Source: Gloeocapsa sp. UFS-A4-WI-NPMV-4B04
GTDB lineage: Bacteria > Cyanobacteriota > Cyanobacteriia > Cyanobacteriales > Chroococcidiopsidaceae
Direction of reading: 5' to 3'
DNA length: 64,000 nt
Assembly (NCBI GenBank): GCA_019359535.1
Contig: JAHHHE010000002.1
Span: 31,435-95,434 of the forward strand
Below are positions 1 to 8,834 of the stretch, piece by piece. Under the pieces are notes generated by a model. The model did no database searches. It worked only from the letters and a program-made list of their open reading frames with translations, and was not told the origin of the DNA. Position 1 is the first letter of the stretch. The number at the start of each line of letters is the position of its first letter. The translations under genes and the position numbers were made by a program.

Positions 1-1
1 G

Positions 2-406
2 GCTCCCCAAATGGTAGGAGAAGCGATGAAGGGTAATCACTTAACAGCTTATGTATTTGATAAGTTGGGATATCCAGTGAATCCGCAACCGCTTGTTCCT
101 CGCCGAGATGTTATTCAAGCGATCGCGCTAGGTTCTCCCCAAAAGTTGATTGCCTTCTGTAGAGCGATTCAGCAGCATTCGCCAGTGGGTTCCTACCTCG
201 ACCCCATTCCAGCAGAAATGCCTGGTTACGAGAGCCAGTTAGTCATGGCTGGTGGCACATTTATTGATGGTAGTACCTCAGAATTTTCAGCAGATGGCCC
301 GTTGCGGGAACCGTATGTAGTTTTTTGTCAGGGGGGGACGCATTGGACTCATGTTGCGATCGCAATTGAGGCTGCTATTCAAGCCGTCGGTCCAGCTATA
401 AATTAA
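2..406 (+). CDS. Aluminium resistance / methionine gamma-lyase-like PLP enzyme, C-terminal part (5' end outside window)
   Basis: Frame is open from the window edge; the protein ...MVGEAMKGNHLTAYVFDKLGYPVNPQP...ELPGYESQLVMAGGTFIDGSTSEFSADGP-like tail matches the remembered COG4100 family C-terminus. Confidence 0.8.
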   Translation, partial: APQMVGEAMKGNHLTAYVFDKLGYPVNPQPLVPRRDVIQAIALGSPQKLIAFCRAIQQHSPVGSYLDPIPAEMPGYESQLVMAGGTFIDGSTSEFSADGPLREPYVVFCQGGTHWTHVAIAIEAAIQAVGPAIN

Positions 407-1392
407 TTGAGGGGTCTAAACGGTTGCCAATACTTGCTCAACTATCAAAGTTAATTCTGAGAAAGTCTGAGAGATAATCTGCTGGCTATTTCTAAATTCT
501 GTTGCTTCATAAAGTCCTTTTACTAGCAAAAGAATAGTCACCTTAGCGAACATAAGGGATCTACAATCCAATACTCTGGTATTTCTAAGACAGCATACTC
601 AAAGCTGGAAAACTAAAATTGCCAATTATAAAGCAATATTTTTGCTGTTGAGGCGATCGCCCCTGGAATTATTTACAGTTTTATAGAATTTAATTTTATT
701 AAATTCATTGTTAATCAACGATGTAGTAGTTAGCTAAAGTGTTGTTTCTTTAAAATAGGTAAATTATTATATGAGGAGTTAAGGGTATAGCGGTCAGGAT
801 TGGAAGTTAGGGCTAGCGATCGCTTTAGAAATTAATAAAGTGTGTGCTATTTCTGGGAATTATGCTCTAGCCAAGAACGAGCGCGATATTACTTTAAAAG
901 CTAAATGTTCAGTCAATATATTTAACATTTTACTCAACAGTCTATCTAGTGTTGAAATTGAGCGCGGTAAAAATACTGGCGCATATTTGTTTCAAAATAA
1001 CAGTATATTTCAAAACTATGCGATCGCAGATAGAGGGCAAACTCAATTAATTAGGACTCAATCTGTTGGTATTAATCAGATAAAATTCGAGAGGTTTTAG
1101 CCTCACATATCCCAAATACCAAGTTGCCTGTACTACCTTGAGTGTCCAGATGGTAGCGGTGGTTCTTGCTTTATGTGTACATAGCCATACTGCTGCTGAG
1201 AATTAAAATTGATAGTAGTCTAAGCGGTGAGATTATTGTTGTTACCGCCTGCTACTCTAGATTTTACTAATAAGGCGATCGCACATAGTTGAAGTTCTTT
1301 GGGTTACAAATTTCTTTCACAGTTTTCTGGAATTGAATTCAGTGGCGTTGAATCAAATATTAAGTAGGAAATGACTGTCAATTACTTGTTAA

Positions 1393-2003
1393 GTGACAGT
1401 ACCACTTGCCGTAATTGGTGCAAGATTAAGTCCATTAACTAAACAAATTAGGAAAAATATTATGACTCAAGAGACGCAGCAATCGTGGGAACAGCAGGTA
1501 AAGCCGAAATTGATTGCAATCAACCCTAAGAGAATTTTTGGGATAGAACCTAGAAGCAGTCCTACTTTGGAGAGTGACATCACTGCTTCAGATTTGGGGA
1601 TAGGCGGTATAGGCGAAATCAATAGGCCTGATATTAATCCCAGCAGTGGGTTAGTTTTACCAACAGAAATCGTTGACACCAGGCTGATTGCCCAAGGCTG
1701 TGGAGCAGGTAGAGGTGTAGCTACAAGTAAATTTATTGCTACTGGAGGGGCGGCTTACTGCTTAATGCTATAGAAGCGCTTAGAAGTGACTCTTGTCTGG
1801 CAGATCTATGCACACTGGTTGAAAAAAGTCAAAAACATCACGCTAGTGCTGCTACTTCCAGTTATCCAATCGCTTCAGTACCAACTCCCCTTGTGGAAGC
1901 CCAAGGATGGGCGATAAGCTCCAAGGGTAAGGTAGTGCTGACAGCCCAAGCATCCGCTAGTTCTAGCATTCCCTGGCTAACGCCTAACACCTGTAATGGC
2001 TGA
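1393..2003 (+). pseudogene. Remnant of the C-terminal tail of a filamentous-haemagglutinin-like two-partner secretion exoprotein (TpsA), frameshifted
   Basis: ESDITASDLGIGGIGEINRPDINPSSGLVLPTEIVDTRLIAQGC is the typical cyanobacterial TpsA tail. The ORF stops at 1773, but the next frame continues GGLLNAIEALRSDSCLADLCTLVEKSQKHHASAATSSYPIASVPTPLVEAQGWAISSKGKVVLTAQASASSSSIPWLTPNTCNG* to TGA at 2001-2003. The frame break sits in the GGGG run near 1746. Confidence 0.75.
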
Positions 2004-3765
2004 TAAAATGCCTCGATACCTTTGTATTTGCCAGTCTTGGTTGCAACTGCTAATTTTGGTTGTGTCGCTCAGTGGGATGACGGCTAAGTCTTTAAGAGCG
2101 CAAACCCCTAATTCTCCTCAAGTCCCGCCAACGCCTCCCCCGCAAGACATTGTACCGCCGACTGATCAAACTCCTCTCCAAACTCCAACACCTGCGCCCC
2201 TACCGCCCCCAGAAGAATTATTATCACCGTCTCAGACTCCCCCTCCTCCCCAACCAATTCCAGGTAAAGTTCCGGAAAAAATTACGGTTGAACGTTTCGA
2301 GGTAATTGGCAGTACCGTATTCAGTCCCCAAGAGTTAGATCGGGTACTTGCCTCTTTTACAAAAAGACCGATCTCATTTAATGAACTTTTCCAAGCGCGT
2401 TCCGCAGTTACCCAACTTTACATTGACCGGGGATACATTACCTCTGGCGCTCTGATTCCACCGCAAACGCTCTCAGGAGGTGTGGTTAAAATTCAGGTAG
2501 TTGAAGGTAGTTTAGAAGAAATTAGTGTAACTGGTACGCGACGGTTGCAGCAAGCTTATGTGCGCGATCGCCTCCCGACATCCATTCCCCTAAACCAAAA
2601 GCGCTTGCTAGAAGCATTACAACTACTGCAACTCAATCCCCTAATTCAAAATTTGTCTGCCGAATTGTCCGCCGGAACACGCCCAGGAACGAGTGTGCTA
2701 GAAGTCAAAGTCACAGAGGCAAAGACTTTTAATACTCAACTTGTGGCAGATAACGGGCGATCGCCTAGTGTTGGTAGCGTACGGCGCAGAATACAGCTTA
2801 ACGAAGCCAACTTACTTGGACTGGGGGACGGGGTGAACTTGGCATATACCAATACTGATGGCAGCAATGCTGTTGATGTCGGCTACAGCTTGCCTGTCAA
2901 TTCGAGTAATGGCACTGTCAGTTTGAGCTACGGTAATATATCAAGCGATGTCATTGAACGCCCTTTTAATGAACTTGACATTAATGGCAACTCGCGCTAC
3001 TACCAACTAACACTGCGCCAGCCAATCTCACAATCTACCTCACAAGAATTTGCGCTTGGTTTGAGCGCTACACGATCTGAAAGTAAAATTTCATCCTCTG
3101 TCTTAGAGAATTTTAGAATTCCCCCAAATCAACTTTCGCCAGGAGCAGATGAGGAAGGACGTACCCGGATTTCGGCAGTGCAATTCTTTCAAGAATGGAC
3201 AAATCGTAAAGCCTTTGAAGTTATTGCTGCCCGCTCTCAATTCAGTCTTGGGATCGGCGCGTTAAATGCCACAATTAATCAGAGCGAACCTGATAGCCGC
3301 TTTTTTGCTTGGCGAGGACAGGCACAGTGGGTACGTCTTCTTGCTCCAGAAACTTTGTTCTTACTTCGTGCTGATGTCCAATTGGCAGATAGGGCGCTCG
3401 TGCCTTTAGAACAGTTTGGATTAGGTGGAATTGAGAGTGTGCGGGGTTATCGTCAAGATGCCCTTTTAACGGATAATGGCGCATTTGTCTCCGCCGAGTT
3501 GCGGTTGCCGATTTACCGTCAACTACGGCGGCGATTAGTTGTACAGCTTACCCCATTTATTGATTTTGGTACTGCCTGGAATTCAGGTAGAGCTAACCCC
3601 GATACTAATACATTAGTGTCTTTAGGTCTTGGCTTACGCTGTCAGTTAGGCGATCGCCTAACTGCCCGCCTAGACTGGGGTATTCCCCTAGTTGATATAC
3701 CTACAAGGGAAAGAACATGGCAAGAAAACGGTGTGTATTTTTCCATAGTGTCCAGCCCCTTCTGA
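1996..3765 (+). CDS. ShlB/FhaC/HecB family outer-membrane transporter (TpsB, POTRA plus beta-barrel)
   Basis: Signal peptide, Pro-rich linker, POTRA-like segment (ITVERFEVIGSTVFSPQELDRVLASF...GYITSGALIPPQ) and C-terminal barrel with VRGYRQDALLTDNGAF motif. Confidence 0.92.
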   Translation: MADKMPRYLCICQSWLQLLILVVSLSGMTAKSLRAQTPNSPQVPPTPPPQDIVPPTDQTPLQTPTPAPLPPPEELLSPSQTPPPPQPIPGKVPEKITVERFEVIGSTVFSPQELDRVLASFTKRPISFNELFQARSAVTQLYIDRGYITSGALIPPQTLSGGVVKIQVVEGSLEEISVTGTRRLQQAYVRDRLPTSIPLNQKRLLEALQLLQLNPLIQNLSAELSAGTRPGTSVLEVKVTEAKTFNTQLVADNGRSPSVGSVRRRIQLNEANLLGLGDGVNLAYTNTDGSNAVDVGYSLPVNSSNGTVSLSYGNISSDVIERPFNELDINGNSRYYQLTLRQPISQSTSQEFALGLSATRSESKISSSVLENFRIPPNQLSPGADEEGRTRISAVQFFQEWTNRKAFEVIAARSQFSLGIGALNATINQSEPDSRFFAWRGQAQWVRLLAPETLFLLRADVQLADRALVPLEQFGLGGIESVRGYRQDALLTDNGAFVSAELRLPIYRQLRRRLVVQLTPFIDFGTAWNSGRANPDTNTLVSLGLGLRCQLGDRLTARLDWGIPLVDIPTRERTWQENGVYFSIVSSPF

Positions 3766-6398
3766 AGCAAGTTCGTTCAGGAGGAAGTTTAACTTTTTTG
3801 GTCTTGTCTTTAGGCACAGGCGGATCATCGGCTTCGGCTAGCGTTCCCATAGAGATCCCCCCAACCCCCCTTTACAAGGGGGGCAAGGGGGGATCTAGTG
3901 TCCAAGGTTCACTTGAAGCTACACAGCTAGTTCAGCAAGGCAGAAAACTATATGCAGCAGAACAATTTTATGAAGCGGTAACAGTTTGGCAACAGGCAGC
4001 ACAAGATTATCAAGCTCAAAAAAATGTGCTGAATCAAGCTATGGTTTTGAGTAATCTTTCGCTAGCTTATCAGCAACTTGGACAGTGGGAACAAGCAAGC
4101 AAAGCGATCGCCCAAAGCTTAAATTTATTAAATACACAAGATAGAGGCAATCCAGCCCGAACACAGATTCTTGCCCAAGCACTGAATACTCAAGGTACTC
4201 TCCAACTCGCACTAGGACAAGCTCAACAAGCTTTAATCACTTGGCAAAAAGCTGCTACTACTTATGCTGCTGCTGGCGATCAAACTGGAGTTACTCGTAG
4301 CCAAATTAATCAAGCTCAAGCATTGCAAGCACTAGGGCTGTACCGTCGGGCTTTAGCGACATTAAACTCTGTAAATCAAATTCTGCAAAAACAACCAGAT
4401 TCTTTGCTCAAAGTTGCTGGCTTACGCAGTTTGGGCAATACTCTCCGCCTAGTTGGTGATTTAGAACAATCGCAGCAGATATTACAGCAAAGTTTAGCCC
4501 TAGCACAACAACTGAAATCCTCGCCAGACATTGGTGCTGCTTTCTTTAGTTTGGGCAATACAGCGCGAGCGTCTTTCGGAGGAGCTTCGCTAACGCAGCA
4601 AGACACCAAAGCAGCATTGAGTTTCTATCAACAAGCGGCAATTTCATCTTCATCTCAACTTACAAAAATTCAAGCCCAACTAAATCAACTCAGTCTGTTG
4701 TTGGAAACAAAGCAATTAAAATCTGCACAGGCATTATTGCCTCAAATTAAAGCTCAGATTACCGCCTTACCTTCAAGTAGTCAGTCAATTTATGCCCAAA
4801 TTGAATTTGCTCAGAGTTTGATGAAACTAGAGGCGAAAGGGGAGAAGCAAGCGAAAGCAATTGCTCAGTTACTAGCTACGTCTGTTCAACAAGCTAAGAA
4901 TTTGGGAGATCAACGCGCCGAAGCATATGCCATCGGTAATCTTGGCGGATTGTATGAACAAAATCAGCAGCAAGCGATCGCTAAAAATCTCACCGAGCAA
5001 GCTCTTCTCCTTTCCCAGTCAATTAATGCACCGGATATTGCCTATCGTTGGCAATGGCAGCTAGGAAGATTACTGAAAGCAGAAAAAGATAATCAAGGTG
5101 CGATCGCAAGTTATACCGAAGCAGTTAACACCCTCAAATCTTTACGCAGTGATTTGGTTGCTGTTAATCCAGAAATTCAGTTTTCTTTTCGAGATGAAGT
5201 AGAACCTGTGTATCGAGAGTTAGTTGATTTGCTGTTGCAATCTCAAGGAAATCAACCCAGTCAGCAAAATTTAGTCCAAGCTCGAAGTGTAATCGAATCT
5301 CTTCAATTAGCGGAACTAGACAACTTCTTTCGAGAAGCGTGTTTAGAAGCTAAATCAGTGCTAATCGACAAAATAATTGAACAAGATAATCCAACTGCCG
5401 CAGTTATTTATCCGATTATTTTACGCGATCGCCTAGAAGTCATCCTAAAAATCCCCAATCAACCGTTACGTCACTACACAATTAAGGTATCCCAGAACCA
5501 AGTAGACCAAACTATAGAGGAATTACAGCAAAAGCTCACAGAACCCGACACCATCAAAGACGTTAAACTTTTATCCCAACAGGTATATAGTTGGTTGATT
5601 CAACCCGCCGAGACAGAGTTGCAACGCAGTGGAGTCAAAACACTGGTGTTTGTTTTAGATGGTTCTTTGCGAAATATTCCAATGGCAGCCCTTTACGACG
5701 GCAAACAGTACCTTATAGAAAAGTACGCTGTAGCCTTAAGTCTTGGTTTACAACTGCTAGACCCCAAACCCTTGCCACAAGGGCGCTTAAAAGCCCTTAC
5801 TGCTGGACTGAGCGTTGCCATTCCTAACTTTCCTTATCCGCCGTTAAGTGCAGTTAAGTCGGAATTCAATTTAATTGAGAAAGCTGGCGTATCAATCAGT
5901 CAGCTTCTCGATCAAAAGTTCACTAGCAAGACTCTTGAAAATGAGATCGCCTCATCGCCTTTTAACGTGATCCATCTTGCTACTCACGGGCAATTTAGTT
6001 CCCAAGCAAAAAACACATTTATCCTGGCCTCGGATGGCCCAATTAATGTTGATCAGTTAGACAACTTACTCCGAACTAGAAACCGCAATTCTGCAAATGC
6101 TGTTGAATTACTGGTTCTTAGTGCCTGCGAAACAGCAACAGGAGACAAACGAGCTACTTTGGGGCTTGCTGGCGTATCAGTGCGGGCTGGGGCGCGTAGT
6201 ACGCTAGCTTCTCTGTGGCAAATAGATGATCAAGCTACTGCCATGTTCATTGGTGAATTTTATCAAGAGTTAGCTAAGTCTAAAGTAACCAAAGCCGAAG
6301 CCCTGCGTCGTGCTCAATTAACTTTGATGAAAAAGTATCCTAATTACAGCCGTCCAAGTTTTTGGGCCCCTTATGTTCTGGTGGGTAATTGGCTATAA
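3717..6398 (+). CDS. TPR repeat protein with C-terminal CHAT (caspase-like) domain
   Basis: N-terminal secretion-like segment, multiple TPRs, C-terminal CHAT with candidate catalytic His (HLATHGQF) and Cys (LLVLSACETATG). Overlaps the end of TpsB; the true start may be slightly downstream. Confidence 0.9.
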   Translation: MARKRCVFFHSVQPLLKQVRSGGSLTFLVLSLGTGGSSASASVPIEIPPTPLYKGGKGGSSVQGSLEATQLVQQGRKLYAAEQFYEAVTVWQQAAQDYQAQKNVLNQAMVLSNLSLAYQQLGQWEQASKAIAQSLNLLNTQDRGNPARTQILAQALNTQGTLQLALGQAQQALITWQKAATTYAAAGDQTGVTRSQINQAQALQALGLYRRALATLNSVNQILQKQPDSLLKVAGLRSLGNTLRLVGDLEQSQQILQQSLALAQQLKSSPDIGAAFFSLGNTARASFGGASLTQQDTKAALSFYQQAAISSSSQLTKIQAQLNQLSLLLETKQLKSAQALLPQIKAQITALPSSSQSIYAQIEFAQSLMKLEAKGEKQAKAIAQLLATSVQQAKNLGDQRAEAYAIGNLGGLYEQNQQQAIAKNLTEQALLLSQSINAPDIAYRWQWQLGRLLKAEKDNQGAIASYTEAVNTLKSLRSDLVAVNPEIQFSFRDEVEPVYRELVDLLLQSQGNQPSQQNLVQARSVIESLQLAELDNFFREACLEAKSVLIDKIIEQDNPTAAVIYPIILRDRLEVILKIPNQPLRHYTIKVSQNQVDQTIEELQQKLTEPDTIKDVKLLSQQVYSWLIQPAETELQRSGVKTLVFVLDGSLRNIPMAALYDGKQYLIEKYAVALSLGLQLLDPKPLPQGRLKALTAGLSVAIPNFPYPPLSAVKSEFNLIEKAGVSISQLLDQKFTSKTLENEIASSPFNVIHLATHGQFSSQAKNTFILASDGPINVDQLDNLLRTRNRNSANAVELLVLSACETATGDKRATLGLAGVSVRAGARSTLASLWQIDDQATAMFIGEFYQELAKSKVTKAEALRRAQLTLMKKYPNYSRPSFWAPYVLVGNWL
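3853..3896. repeat. GC-rich near-perfect inverted repeat (agatccccccaacccccctttacaaggggggcaaggggggatct) in frame inside the CHAT gene
   Basis: Read directly; translates in frame as IPPTPLYKGGKGGS. Confidence 0.85.
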
Positions 6399-6570
6399 AA
6401 AGAGTGAGTAGTGCAAAAGTGAGTAGTGAGTAGAAAAAATTCACTACTCACTACTCACTTCTTTGACACTGAAAAGAGTGAGTAGTGGAAAGTGGAGAAG
6501 CGCTTCGCGCCGTGAGTAGTCAAGAGTGGAAGAAATTTATACTCACTTCTTATCTACTCACTACTTACTA

Positions 6571-7963
6571 CTTACTACGGACGTGACCTCGATTTGATAG
6601 GGTTAGGAAGCAACAGGGAAGCCATATTGGTTGAGCTTATTCCAGAATTGATTCCATCGAGTTGATGTTAGGACTAAGGTTCTTAAACTCAATACCACGG
6701 CTGCACCTGCTTCTTTCCATCGCATACCAGAACAGCATAACCGTTGCTTGATAACGGTTTTACAAGCGGCTTCGGTCACCCCAGACCCAATCGGATAGTG
6801 TTGGTCGCGGTAAAAAGCATAATTCATTTGATGGAGATGGTTCTGGAAATAAGTCACCGCCGCACTTAGGTTATCTTGAATAGTTTGAGGATGTCTTTGT
6901 GACTGGAATAACTCACGCATCTGTTCATAGAGTTGAGCCGCAGCGCCGGAGTCATGTTTGAGTTGATGACACGTCTGATTGAGCCATTGCTGCTGTTGGG
7001 TTAAGTCTTTGGGGTAAAGGGCGACTGCGACAGCACCGAGATAACCAGAAGCATGATAGAAATCGAGCACCTGTTGAGTGGTATGACGGTTGAGAAATTG
7101 CCAGTTTGAGGCGGCACCATCGGCAATCCCGATATAGGTCGCTTCGGGATAACGGGCTTTGGTGCGACCGATTTCTCGTTCTAGGCGCTCCAGAAAACTA
7201 GCTTTGCCATACTCTGGAGTTGCGCCAATATAAATCGTGTGTTGGCGTTCTCCTAAAGCGTCATAGAGGCTGATGGTGCCAACCATTGTCTCTCGTAATC
7301 CGGTATCACACAACAGCATACAAGTTCCATCTAAGCCAATGGCAACGCTCTTAATCTCAACCTCCAGCTTAGGCGGGACTACCGTTCCAACTCTCTTCTT
7401 TCGCTTCAATGATACTGGCAACCGCTTCGCTGACTCGCTGAATATAAGACACTGCCACTGGACGGCGATGGTTTTCCGCTAGATCTCGTTGCACATCTCG
7501 CGCTGAACCATAAGCCAGTTTTGAGGACACCTGTTTGGCAAACAGTGGCGTTGAAGTCATGATAATTCGGGCTTCTCGTTCCAGAGGGCAATAGGTTTTA
7601 CCACCCCCTGAGCGTTGATAGACATGACGAAGTACCACAACTTCCCCATAAGGAGTTTGGTAGGCTTTCGGCTGTTCGCATGAAGGTCCGCATCACTTCT
7701 CCGGCTATGTTGATCTGTGATCCGTCTGTATCCAAATATTTAAGCGCCGCTTCCGTTGCAATACACCCCGTCTCGTTTAGGCTTTGCTGGATGTTCTCCT
7801 CACTCGTGAGCATCGAACGGCTCAGGTCAATCGTGACTTCTATCCTAACTTGCGACCCTTCAATACTCAGCAATTGAGCGCCCATACCAATCCCTCTTGT
7901 TTGCACTACTGACCAATACCACTATTTGATGACTTAATCAAGTGGAGGTCGCACCCTTACTAC
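6571..7963 (-). mobile_element. ISKra4-family insertion sequence (about 1.38 kb), inactive
   Basis: Imperfect terminal inverted repeats ggacgtgacctcgatttgat (from about 6579) versus ggtgcgacctccacttgat (reverse complement, ending about 7955). The flanking 8-mer cttactac occurs at 6571-6578 and 7956-7963, though the target is low complexity, so the duplication is not certain. Confidence 0.7.
6603..7906 (-). pseudogene. ISKra4-family transposase split over three frames
   Basis: ORFs 7598-7906, 7369-7638 and 6603-7421 together read as one transposase. Signature IGSGVTEAACKTVIKQRLCCSGMRW lies in the last ORF. Frame changes near 7665 and 7395. Confidence 0.85.
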
Positions 7964-7973
7964 TTACTACTTA

Positions 7974-8834
7974 CTACTTACTACTCACTTCTTTGACACT
8001 CTTCAGCCCCCACAAAGGAAAGGCATTCTTAAGATTACAGCACTGGACGATAGGTTTAGAGGCGATATCACTTAAGCCAGCAGATTGCAATAAATCAGTC
8101 CAATCATTTTTAAGTGTCGTATCCTCTGTATTAACAAGGCGGAGATCAGCTAGGCTCGTTAAAGCTTCATGCCAAATACCATTAGCAGCATAAATAGCAA
8201 TCTGCTGTTGTGGTGTGGCTGTTTCTAGCTGACTTACAATGGTGGGGTTAAGTTTGACCCGTTGTACCCATCCTTCAACGTAATCTTTCATTTTTGCTGG
8301 CGGTTGCAGCGCACAATCAACATTAACTTTGAAAAACCAATGATACATTTTGCCAATCTCTAAAGGCTTTGCCGTAGATGGCAGACGAAAGCTGACAATG
8401 CCTGGAGTTCTAGGTAATGTTACAGAGGTTCGGTAAACATCATCTTCTCCATCTTGTAGCACAAACTCTACAGAGCGTAAGGATGTATTTGAATAAGGAA
8501 CATAAAACCAGAAGGTTGGATACTCAGCGATCGTTTTTCCCCAAACATACGTTACTTTTCCTTCGCTTTCAGCCAAGCTTTTCTCAGACGTAGGTACTAA
8601 GGCAGTAAGCGGCGGCTCAAGAACGCAGTTACCACGTCCGGCTGCGCCTTTACGCCGTCCAGTGGGAGTACCGTTGTCTGGTAGTTGTGGTTGTTGCACA
8701 AACTGAACTCGTGAATTATTAGAAACATAGCTAACGGAATCAGATGTTAGTCCTGGCATGGTGTAGCTTGTGAGGCTAACAAATGCCATAGAAATCGCGT
8801 AAATAGGTTTTAGTTTAGGCATAAGTAACCTCAT
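7974..8834 (-). CDS. DUF928 domain-containing secreted protein
   Basis: Signal peptide; GRRKGAAGRGNCV...PEYPTFWFYVPYS-like core and GIVSFRLPSTAKPLEIGKMYHWFFKVNCD-like segment typical of DUF928. Confidence 0.85.
   Translation of the reverse strand: MRLLMPKLKPIYAISMAFVSLTSYTMPGLTSDSVSYVSNNSRVQFVQQPQLPDNGTPTGRRKGAAGRGNCVLEPPLTALVPTSEKSLAESEGKVTYVWGKTIAEYPTFWFYVPYSNTSLRSVEFVLQDGEDDVYRTSVTLPRTPGIVSFRLPSTAKPLEIGKMYHWFFKVNVDCALQPPAKMKDYVEGWVQRVKLNPTIVSQLETATPQQQIAIYAANGIWHEALTSLADLRLVNTEDTTLKNDWTDLLQSAGLSDIASKPIVQCCNLKNAFPLWGLKSVKEVSSK

Noticed and set aside
840-1100. 86-aa plus-strand ORF
   Set aside because: No signal for a family, unclear start context; not enough support to call a gene.
6400-6578. 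Repetitive agtgagtagtg/actcactac tract considered as a CRISPR-like array
   Set aside because: Units are short and contiguous with no regular spacers; no cas genes in the window.
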